Shown here: positions 6,489-13,594 of the stretch, one piece after another
Numbering within the stretch: position 1 is the stretch's first letter
How the letters are laid out: every line of letters starts with the position of its first letter
IMG/VR virus record: IMGVR_UViG_3300006810_000342
Coordinates: 1 to 25,560 of that record
Reading direction: 5' to 3' (one strand)
Origin: a virus
Length of the DNA: 25,560 bases
The notes under the pieces: generated by a model
Databases searched by the model: none
What the model saw: only the letters and a program-made list of their open reading frames with translations
Told to the model about the DNA's origin: nothing
Position numbers and translations under genes: made by a program

Positions 6489-6507
6489 GTTAAATTTGTG
6501 TTATACT
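6478..6507 (+). promoter_or_regulatory. Strong extended -10 promoter for the capsid genes
   Basis: TTGGCA (6478-6483, 5 of 6 to TTGACA), an 18-base spacer, and TATACT (6502-6507, 5 of 6 to TATAAT) with an extended -10 TG one base upstream (6499-6500, TGTTATACT). It overlaps the end of the scaffold gene. The expected start is about 6511-6515, exactly where the predicted closing stem of the leader RNA begins. A host-sigma promoter dedicated to the capsid gene fits the need for much capsid protein. Confidence 0.65.
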
Positions 6508-6511
6508 AACA

Positions 6512-6691
6512 AAATCTAATTCGCCCTTTTTAGGAAAACGAAGAAGTAGCCATGATTGGCTTTAAACTTCCGATATGATCGTATCGTTTACGATAAGGTT
6601 TCCCGCAAGGATAAAGACCGATTTATGGAATATGGATTAATAATTTTTATTACTCCCCCTATTTCTAACTTTTAAATAAGGACTAAAACAA
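6512..6691 (+). ncRNA. Structured 5' leader RNA of the major capsid gene
   Basis: This 180-base non-coding stretch lies between a strong promoter and the capsid ATG. By hand pairing: P1 6512-6516/6620-6624 (AAATC/GATTT) closes a multiloop; P2 6520-6523/6539-6542 (TTCG/CGAA), extendable by TTTT/AAAA with a CCC bulge; P3 6543-6547/6566-6570 (GAAGT/ACTTC) stacked on 6548-6552/6557-6561 (AGCCA/TGGCT) with loop TGAT; P4 6578-6583/6589-6594 (ATCGTA/TACGAT), or the exclusive alternative 6571-6575/6582-6586 (CGATA/TATCG); P5 6597-6599/6617-6619 (GGT/ACC) with an inner 6600-6603/6609-6613 helix. A further hairpin at 6658-6681 covers the ribosome binding site AAGGA (6678-6682). It could be a cis-regulatory leader or a separate small RNA. 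No known class is recognised and no folding program was run. Confidence 0.5.
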
Positions 6692-7552
6692 ATGTCAACA
6701 CAAATAACAACAGCTTTTGTAGAACAATACAAGAGTAACGTGTTTCATTTGGCTCAACAAAAAGGTTCTAGATTAAGAAGTGCGGTTAAAACTGAAACAG
6801 TAACAGGAAAATCACATTTTTTTGAAAGAATTGGGTCAACTGCGGCACAATTAAGAACAAGCAGACATTCTGATACTCCGAGAGTAGATACTCCCCATAG
6901 TAGAAGAAAAGTTACAATGAACGATTACGATTGGGCAGATTTGATTGACCAAGAAGATAAAGTAAGAATGCTTATATCTCCACAATCTGAATATGCACAA
7001 GCGGGTGCTTTCGCAATGGGCAGAGCAATGGATGACGCAATTATTGCGGCAGCTACAGGCAATGCACTTGGCGGAGTAGCAGGTGGAACAACAATTGCTC
7101 TACCAGCAGCACAAAAAGTTGTTCATGGTTCAGCTGGATTATCAGTAGCAAAATTAATTTCTGCTAAAGAAATTTTAGATGCGGCTGAAACTGATCCAGA
7201 CGAACAAAAATTTGTTGTATGTACAGCAGGTCAAATTTCTGATTTGCTAGCAATTACTCAAATTACTTCTGCTGATTTTAATTCAGTAAAAGCGTTAGTA
7301 CAAGGTCAAATTGACACTTTCATGGGTTTCAAGTTTATCAGAACTGAAAGACTAGGAACAGATGCAGATGGCAATAGAGCAGTATTAGCATTCAATCAAT
7401 CAGCATTAGGTCTTGCTGTTGGATCAGATATATCAACAAAGATATCTGAAAGAGCAGATAAGAACTATGCAACACAAGTATTTTTATCCATGACTATCGG
7501 AGCTACGAGAGTAGAAGACGAAAAAATGGTTGAAATTGCTTGTACAGAGTAA
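6692..7552 (+). CDS. Major capsid protein
   Basis: 286 residues, HK97-fold type by family pattern rather than T7 gp10 (345 aa). The N-terminal segment FVEQYKSNVFHLAQQKGSRL, then FERIGSTAAQLRTSRHSDTP, a WADLIDQEDK segment and AFAMGRAMDDAIIAAATGNA are typical of capsid proteins from marine podoviruses with this gene order. The C-terminal part carries GFKFIRTERLGTD and a late VEDEKMVEIAC strand. It builds the icosahedral head on the scaffold encoded just upstream. AAGGA sits nine bases before the ATG. It has its own promoter and structured leader and, with the next gene, ends in a terminator, so expression can be set apart from the rest of the late genes. Confidence 0.9.
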   Translation: MSTQITTAFVEQYKSNVFHLAQQKGSRLRSAVKTETVTGKSHFFERIGSTAAQLRTSRHSDTPRVDTPHSRRKVTMNDYDWADLIDQEDKVRMLISPQSEYAQAGAFAMGRAMDDAIIAAATGNALGGVAGGTTIALPAAQKVVHGSAGLSVAKLISAKEILDAAETDPDEQKFVVCTAGQISDLLAITQITSADFNSVKALVQGQIDTFMGFKFIRTERLGTDADGNRAVLAFNQSALGLAVGSDISTKISERADKNYATQVFLSMTIGATRVEDEKMVEIACTE

Positions 7553-7567
7553 TAGGAGTATATAGAC

Positions 7568-8059
7568 ATGGCTGTAACAACACAAAATAGTACAGAATAC
7601 GCTAACACAATAGCTACTCCTCTTGTAACTGCTGACGCAGTAAATGATAAAGGTAAATTAAGAACTTTAAGTTTTACTTTTAATCAAGATGGTGTCGGTG
7701 ATGCAGGATCAATGATCGTGTTGGGAAAACTCCCAGCAGGAAAAGTTAAAATCATAGGTGGTTTATCTAGATTTTATTGCAATATCGTTGCTGGTTCAGC
7801 AACAATTGATATTGGAAACCAAGCATATACATCAGTAGATGGAGCAGCAGTTGCTCTTGACGTTGATGGTATGGTTGATGGACTTGACGTTGATACTGCT
7901 GGTTATTTTACAATGGAAAGTAATACTGCCGCAGGTAAACTGCTTGGTGGTAATCATACTTTTCATAGTAGAGATGGAGTTGTTATCACTATCAAAAGCA
8001 TTGCTGCTTTAGCAGATAGTGATGATGTTGCTGGTGTAATTACTTACATAGTAGACTAA
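7568..8059 (+). CDS. Probable capsid decoration/stabilising protein
   Basis: 163 residues, beta-rich and nearly Cys-free. Patterns such as LPAGKVKIIGGLSRFYCNI, TIDIGNQAYTSVDG, DGMVDGLDVD and FHSRDGVVITIKS resemble small structural proteins that follow the capsid gene in other marine podoviruses, where they are usually annotated as hypothetical. The alternating beta pattern and Gly/Asp turns suggest a compact beta barrel. It shares the capsid transcription unit (AGGAG 11 bases before the ATG; terminator at 8074-8098), implying it is needed in similar large amounts, as a decoration or cement protein would be. That role is inferred. Confidence 0.7.
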   Translation: MAVTTQNSTEYANTIATPLVTADAVNDKGKLRTLSFTFNQDGVGDAGSMIVLGKLPAGKVKIIGGLSRFYCNIVAGSATIDIGNQAYTSVDGAAVALDVDGMVDGLDVDTAGYFTMESNTAAGKLLGGNHTFHSRDGVVITIKSIAALADSDDVAGVITYIVD

Positions 8060-8073
8060 TAACAAAAATATTG

Positions 8074-8098
8074 GGGGCGATTTATACTCGCCCCTTTT
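8074..8098 (+). terminator. Intrinsic terminator closing the capsid unit
   Basis: A 7-bp GC-rich stem GGGGCGA (8074-8080) and TCGCCCC (8088-8094) with a 7-base loop, followed by TTTT (8095-8098). It stands 15 bases after the stop of the decoration gene and is the only clear rho-independent terminator I see in the window. The T-tract is short, so some readthrough into the tail genes is likely, and no promoter is evident between it and 8119. Confidence 0.85.
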
Positions 8099-8118
8099 AC
8101 ATATAAAAATAAAAAATT

Positions 8119-8691
8119 ATGGCTACAGAAGTATCAATTTGTTCAAATGCATTAAGAAGATTAGGAGATGATCCTATTACATCTTTGACAGATGATACTG
8201 AAAGAGCAAGACTTTGTAACGCATTTTATACAGATGCAAGAGATGCAGTTTTAAGATCACATTCTTGGAACTTTGCAATTACAAGAACATCATTAGCACA
8301 ATTAACAACAAAACCTGCTTATGGATTTGCATATCAATATGCAATACCATCTGATTGTATGAGAGTATTATCAATGGAACATCCAGATTATATTTTTAAA
8401 ATAGAAAATGAACCTACTCATGGTAGAGTATTATTAACAGATGAATCTACAGCTAAAATTTTGTATATATCACAAATTACAAATACAATTTTATTTGATA
8501 GTATGTTTGTGGATACTTTAACTTCAAAACTAGCAGCAGATTTAGCATATCCAGTAACTAACTCTCCCAAAGTACAAGCAGATATGTCAAAACTTTATTT
8601 AAATAAACTTTCTGAAGCACGTAGTATTGATGGACAAGAGGGTTTTATAGACGATCTTGTTTCTGATACATTTACGGACTTTAGAAAATAA
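8119..8691 (+). CDS. Tail tubular protein A (head-tail adaptor)
   Basis: 190 residues, very close to T7 gp11 (196 aa) and related to P22 gp4. The opening SICSNALRRLGDDPITSLTD, then RARLCNAFYTDARDAVLRSH and SWNFAITRTSLA with PAYGFAYQYAIPSDCMRVL, is the family signature. It forms the ring joining portal to the nozzle (tubular B). There is no Shine-Dalgarno sequence before the ATG, only an A-rich stretch after the terminator. Its last codon overlaps the next gene's start (TAATG), so the two tail genes are coupled. Confidence 0.93.
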   Translation: MATEVSICSNALRRLGDDPITSLTDDTERARLCNAFYTDARDAVLRSHSWNFAITRTSLAQLTTKPAYGFAYQYAIPSDCMRVLSMEHPDYIFKIENEPTHGRVLLTDESTAKILYISQITNTILFDSMFVDTLTSKLAADLAYPVTNSPKVQADMSKLYLNKLSEARSIDGQEGFIDDLVSDTFTDFRK

Positions 8692-11156
8692 TGGCTAGAG
8701 TACATCCATTTCAAACTAATTTTACTGCTGGTGAATTAACACCTAAACTTGCAGGCCAAGTTGATTTTAAAAAATATAATAATGGCGTTGAACTTATGGA
8801 AAACATGACAGTATTTCCACAAGGAGGAGCATCAAGAAGATATGGAAGTAGATTTGTTGCAGAAGTAAAAGATAGCAGTAAAACTACAAGATTAATTCCG
8901 TTTGAATTTAACATAGAACAATCTTACATTTTAGAATTTGGAAATAATTATATTAGATTTTTTAAAGACAATGGTCAAATAACAGAAACAGCAAAAACAA
9001 TAAGTGCAGTTACAAAAGCTAATCCTGCTGTAGTAACATCAAATAGTCATGGGTATTCAAACGGAGATCATGTTTGGATTGCTGGAATAGTAGGAATGAC
9101 TAGACTTAATGGAAGAAGATTTACAGTTGCAAGTTCTACAACTAATACATTTGCATTAACAGGTGAAAATTCATCAAATTATGATGCTTACAGTTCTGGT
9201 GGAACTGCATCTAAAGTTTATGAAATATCAACTACTTTTACAGAGGCTATGTTATATGATTTACAATTTACACAATCTGCTGACGTTATGTATATTGTAC
9301 AAGAATCAATACCACCTAGAAAATTATCTAGAACAGGTCATACATCATGGACATTAGCAGACGTTGCATTTACTAATGGCCCTTATTTGGATGTTAATAC
9401 AACAACAACTACTTTAACTCCTTCTTCTGCATCAACTGGATCAAGAAATATAACTGCATCTGCTGTAACTGGAATAAATGATGGTCAAGGATGGTTGACA
9501 AGTGATGTAGGTAGAATATTAAAATTTAATAGTGGAGAAGCTAAAATTACATCTAGAACAAACTCTACAGTAGTAGTTGCAACAGTTACTAAAGCTTTTA
9601 CAAATTCTAATGCAATAACAGAATGGCAATTAGGTTCTTGGTCTGCAACAACAGGTTATCCTAGAACAGTATCATTTTTTGAACAAAGATTAGTATTTGG
9701 AGGTAGTACATATTATCCTCAAACAATATGGGCTTCACAATCTGGTTTGTATGAAAATTTTGATGCAGGAGATGGTAGTGCAGCAGATGGATTTATCTAT
9801 ACTATTGCTGCAAACAAAGTAAATGTAATTAGATGGTTAGCACCTGCTAGAGATTTAATTGTTGGTACTGCTGGAGGTGAATTTAAAGTAGGTAAACCAG
9901 CAGGTGAGCCTTTAGAACCCGATAACGTACAAATTACACAACAAACTACTTATGGTGGTTATACTACACAACCAATTCAAATTGGTAACTCAATATTATT
10001 TTTACAAAGACAAAGAAAAAAAATTAGAGAATTTTCTTATAGATTTGAAGATGATGCATATCTTGCACCAGACATGACTTTACTTGCAGATCATATAACA
10101 GGAACAGGAATTATTGATGTTGATTATGCACAAGAACCTTTTAGTATTTATTGGGCAGTAAGAGATGATGGTACTTTGTTAGCATTAACTTATCAAAGAG
10201 AAGAAGATGTAGTTGCATGGAGTAGAAATATTTTAGGTGGTTCTTATAAACTTACTTTTAATGGAGCATCTGGCGTAACAGATTATTTAAATGATGCTAA
10301 TTTTAATGGATTTATTACAATTACAGCACACGGTTTAAGTACAGGTGATGAAATTGTTTATAGTGCTGGCGGAGGAACAAAAATAGCTGGTTTAGAAGAA
10401 GGTCAAACATATTTTATTTATAAAATAGATGCTGATAAACTTGAATTAGCTAGTACATACAAACAAGCTATAGATAGAACTATATTACAAATAGCTGATG
10501 GAGTAGGAGCAAGTCATACTTTAACTGCAATAGCACAAGTTAAAAGTGTTTCTTCAATATCAAAAGCATCAGAAAATCAAACTTGGGTAATTACACGTAG
10601 AAGAATTAATGAAAATATAGTACAATATGTAGAATATCTTGATCCAACTTTAAATATGGATAGTACGTTATCTGCTTTAGTAAATGATGGAACAACAGTT
10701 GTTACTGGTTTAAATCATTTAGAAGGTGAAAGTGTACAAGTTTTAGTAGGTGACGCTGTATTTCCAAACCAAACAGTAACAGGTGGATCAATTACAGTAA
10801 CTTTACCTTCAAAAGCTAGTTTTAAAAGTATTGAAATTGGTTTAGGATATGCGTCTAAAATAAAAACTTTAAGAGTAGAAGCAGGTTCACAAGCTGGTAC
10901 TGCACAAGGGCGTAAAAAAAGATATAATGAAGTTATGGTAAGATTATTAAAAACAGTAGGAATTAAAATTAATGGCGATCAGTTACCTTTTAGAACATCA
11001 TCTACACCAATGGGTCAAAACATTGCAGAATTTACTGGAGATAAAAGAGTAATTAATTTAGGATGGGATCGTGACGGACAAATAGAAATTTTACAAGAAC
11101 AACCATTGCCAATGACAGTACTAGGAATTACTGGAACTTTGGCTACAACAGATTAA
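8691..11156 (+). CDS. Tail tubular protein B (tail nozzle)
   Basis: 821 residues, similar in size to T7 gp12 (794). The start HPFQTNFTAGELTPKLAGQV and MENMTVFPQGGASRRYGSRF are hallmark sequences of this family, as are SFFEQRLVFGGSTYYPQTIW and the later QRQRKKIREFSYRFEDDAY. It forms the hexameric nozzle at the end of the short tail, through which DNA and the internal proteins leave, and holds the fibres. A region around residues 110-155 and another around 540-610 look like inserted beta domains (NSHGYSNGDHVWIAGI; TAHGLSTGDEIVYSAGG), two related segments with an HG-S-GD pattern. Confidence 0.93.
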   Translation: MARVHPFQTNFTAGELTPKLAGQVDFKKYNNGVELMENMTVFPQGGASRRYGSRFVAEVKDSSKTTRLIPFEFNIEQSYILEFGNNYIRFFKDNGQITETAKTISAVTKANPAVVTSNSHGYSNGDHVWIAGIVGMTRLNGRRFTVASSTTNTFALTGENSSNYDAYSSGGTASKVYEISTTFTEAMLYDLQFTQSADVMYIVQESIPPRKLSRTGHTSWTLADVAFTNGPYLDVNTTTTTLTPSSASTGSRNITASAVTGINDGQGWLTSDVGRILKFNSGEAKITSRTNSTVVVATVTKAFTNSNAITEWQLGSWSATTGYPRTVSFFEQRLVFGGSTYYPQTIWASQSGLYENFDAGDGSAADGFIYTIAANKVNVIRWLAPARDLIVGTAGGEFKVGKPAGEPLEPDNVQITQQTTYGGYTTQPIQIGNSILFLQRQRKKIREFSYRFEDDAYLAPDMTLLADHITGTGIIDVDYAQEPFSIYWAVRDDGTLLALTYQREEDVVAWSRNILGGSYKLTFNGASGVTDYLNDANFNGFITITAHGLSTGDEIVYSAGGGTKIAGLEEGQTYFIYKIDADKLELASTYKQAIDRTILQIADGVGASHTLTAIAQVKSVSSISKASENQTWVITRRRINENIVQYVEYLDPTLNMDSTLSALVNDGTTVVTGLNHLEGESVQVLVGDAVFPNQTVTGGSITVTLPSKASFKSIEIGLGYASKIKTLRVEAGSQAGTAQGRKKRYNEVMVRLLKTVGIKINGDQLPFRTSSTPMGQNIAEFTGDKRVINLGWDRDGQIEILQEQPLPMTVLGITGTLATTD

Positions 11157-11168
11157 GGAAGACATATT

Positions 11169-11600
11169 ATGGCATGGCAAGTATTAGCCGCAATGGCAGC
11201 AAGCACAGCAGTTACGTTGATGGGTCAACGTCAACAAATGAAAACTATGAAAAACAATGCTGCTTGGCAAAATTATGAAAATGAATTGTCTTTTCAATAT
11301 GAAAAACAAAAACAATTAAAAGCACAAGCAAAATTAATGAGTAAACAAAGAGCAGCTGTTGGTGCTAGTGGTGCTACATTTAGCGGTTCACCTTTAATTG
11401 TTGCTAATGCAGATTTTGAAGAATTTGAAAATGATATGTGGTTTTTAGAAAAAAGATTTTTTACACAAAAAGCTGCTAGTAATGCAGAACTTACTGGACT
11501 ACTTACAGCACAAAAATATAAAATGGCAGGAACATTGTTATCTGGTGCAAGTAGTGCAACTAATTATAGTTATGGAAATAAAACGGCTCAATCAGGATGA
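11169..11600 (+). CDS. Internal virion protein, T7 gp14-like
   Basis: 143 residues. It opens with a short hydrophobic segment (WQVLAAMAASTAVTLMG), then a long Gln/Lys-rich helix, RAAVGASGATFSGSPLIVANA (from KQRAAVGASG), and a second helical part. The GASG-FSGSPL pattern is common in the small internal proteins of podoviruses. T7 gp14 (196 aa) goes to the outer membrane during ejection; the same role is inferred here from position and from the membrane-compatible N-terminus. AAGGA precedes the ATG. It ends in TGA overlapping the next ATG (ATGA). Confidence 0.78.
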   Translation: MAWQVLAAMAASTAVTLMGQRQQMKTMKNNAAWQNYENELSFQYEKQKQLKAQAKLMSKQRAAVGASGATFSGSPLIVANADFEEFENDMWFLEKRFFTQKAASNAELTGLLTAQKYKMAGTLLSGASSATNYSYGNKTAQSG

Positions 11601-11773
11601 TATATTTAATTAAAGTATGGGATGGTATGGAAAAAATATTTGAAGGATTTTCAAGAACAGAACCTTCTACTAAAGAATTTAATGCATGGACAGATAAAAC
11701 AGATGAAAAAGGAACAACAATGAAAGTAAATTTTACACCTGCTAGATATAGGATTACATATGAAACTGCCTAG
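11597..11773 (+). CDS. 58-residue protein overlapping both neighbours, unknown
   Basis: A 58-codon frame begins inside the end of the preceding gene (ATGA at 11597-11600) and runs 14 bases into the next gene, ending TAG at 11771-11773. The translation (MIYLIKVWDGMEKIFEGFSR and onward to NFTPARYRITYETA) is well mixed in composition and the frame uses the same A/T-ending codons as its neighbours. Without it 11601-11759 would be an odd gap in a packed operon. The overlaps imply translational coupling between the gp14-like and the next internal protein. No family is recognised. Confidence 0.72.
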   Translation: MIYLIKVWDGMEKIFEGFSRTEPSTKEFNAWTDKTDEKGTTMKVNFTPARYRITYETA

Positions 11774-13592
11774 ATATACAAGTGATTCAAATGTTGGAAG
11801 TGTTAGAAGTAGCAGAACATTAACTACTGGTGTTCAAGAAGGTGGTGCTATTGCTGAAATTGGAAAAATAGCTTTAGAAAAAGCTACACAATATGGTGCT
11901 ATGAAAAATGCCCATGATGCAAAAATGAGAAGATTAGATATTAATACTAATAAAGATTTATCATCATCTATGTTTTTTGGAGAAACAACTCAATTTGAAA
12001 CATCTTTAGATACAAGAGAAGATTTTTTAACTCCAGATAATTGGGCAATGGATTATGAAAAAATGTCATTAGCAGCAGAAAAAAAATTTAAAAGTAGTTT
12101 AGATGAGCAAACTTGGAAAGAATATCAACCTTTATTTTATCAAAAAATGTTTGAAGGTAGAAACGCAGTTGCTAAAAAAATTACTAATCAAAAACTTAAA
12201 AATGCAGGTCATGCTTTTTTAGAAGCAAATATTGCCTATAAAACATCTATAGAAAATTCTACTTCATTACCACAAATTAAATCACAATTTGAACTATATA
12301 CAGAATTACATTTAAAGAAAAATTTAGAAACTAATATGTTTGACCAAGAAAAGTTTGGAGCAGTTAAACAAGAAACAAAAGATTATACAAATAATAAATA
12401 TGGAATGTTACAAGCTACTAATGGTTTGTTAATAATGTCACCTAATGGAAGTCAAGAAGTAGATTGGAATAATGTTACATCAAGATTAAGAGATAAAAAT
12501 TTTAAAATGTATGATCTTGATAATAATGAATTAACTGTTGATGATGATATAAGACAAGCATTAATTAAACAAGCAACAGACAGTTATACTAATCAAGATA
12601 GTTTACATACAAATCAAAAAGAAGAAAAAGATAGACAAGTTAAAACTGATTTTGTTAGTACACTTATTGGATTAGAAAGTGGTAATCCAGAAGCAATGGA
12701 ACAATCTAAAAGTTTTTTAAATGATTTAGATGCATCTAATTTATTACCTGCTACAAAATTAAAATACAAAAATGCTTATTTATCAAGTTTAAAAAATTTA
12801 AAAGCAGGTACAGCTACTTTTGATAGTGTTGAAGGACAACAAGCATTAACAATTGCTACGTTTTTAGTTGGTTCTGGTGCTATGGATACAGAAGCAGAAA
12901 GAGAAGTGCTTTGGGATTTAATGGGTAAAAGTTTAATTAAACCAGAAAAAGCAATGTCATTATATGAAAAAAGTATGTCATTAACTAAAGATAGAAATGT
13001 TTACAAAAAAGATTTAACTACAAGAGCAACTTCTATGCTTATGAAAGAAATAGGAGCAGGTGAAGATGTTTTACAATTACTAACAAGTATTAACACACTA
13101 GCACCAGCAGAAAGATTAAATGCTATTACTAATGCATTATCTAGTGGTAAAATGACACAAGAATCTTATAACGCAATGAACAATATGTTTAGATTACTTT
13201 CTGAAGGTGAACGTAAAGGATTTACGTATGAAAATATGTTAGTTAATCAAAGGCATCCTAATTATATTTTAAATGATTTAATTTCATCTTACAAAGGCAC
13301 TATGGATACTGCTAGATTACAAGAATTACAATCTAAAATAGATGGAATACAAGGAACAACAGCAACAGATAAAACTTTTTACATTATGCCAGCAGAATAT
13401 TTTGCAAAGAAAACACCTGCAAATGCAAATATGGTTATGCCGCCTAGATTAGATGGAGAGGGTGTTTTTGATTATGTTAAACGTGCTAAAAAATTAATTA
13501 AAAGAAATGACAATTTACCTAGTGTTATTACAGGAACAAATATAGAAACATTAGATATATCAGATTTATTTTTAACACCAGAATTTGAATAA
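11760..13592 (+). CDS. Internal virion protein, T7 gp15-like by position
   Basis: 610 residues, largely helical and highly charged, without signal peptide or obvious membrane segment. N-terminal LPRYTSDSNVGSVRSSRTL resembles the start of ejection proteins in other podoviruses. T7 gp15 (747 aa) sits between gp14 and the transglycosylase gp16, exactly this place, and forms part of the ejected channel in the periplasm. I assign it by order, size and composition, not by a strong motif. It starts 14 bases before the end of the preceding small gene and stops two bases before the next. Confidence 0.72.
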   Translation: MKLPRYTSDSNVGSVRSSRTLTTGVQEGGAIAEIGKIALEKATQYGAMKNAHDAKMRRLDINTNKDLSSSMFFGETTQFETSLDTREDFLTPDNWAMDYEKMSLAAEKKFKSSLDEQTWKEYQPLFYQKMFEGRNAVAKKITNQKLKNAGHAFLEANIAYKTSIENSTSLPQIKSQFELYTELHLKKNLETNMFDQEKFGAVKQETKDYTNNKYGMLQATNGLLIMSPNGSQEVDWNNVTSRLRDKNFKMYDLDNNELTVDDDIRQALIKQATDSYTNQDSLHTNQKEEKDRQVKTDFVSTLIGLESGNPEAMEQSKSFLNDLDASNLLPATKLKYKNAYLSSLKNLKAGTATFDSVEGQQALTIATFLVGSGAMDTEAEREVLWDLMGKSLIKPEKAMSLYEKSMSLTKDRNVYKKDLTTRATSMLMKEIGAGEDVLQLLTSINTLAPAERLNAITNALSSGKMTQESYNAMNNMFRLLSEGERKGFTYENMLVNQRHPNYILNDLISSYKGTMDTARLQELQSKIDGIQGTTATDKTFYIMPAEYFAKKTPANANMVMPPRLDGEGVFDYVKRAKKLIKRNDNLPSVITGTNIETLDISDLFLTPEFE

Positions 13593-13594
13593 CT

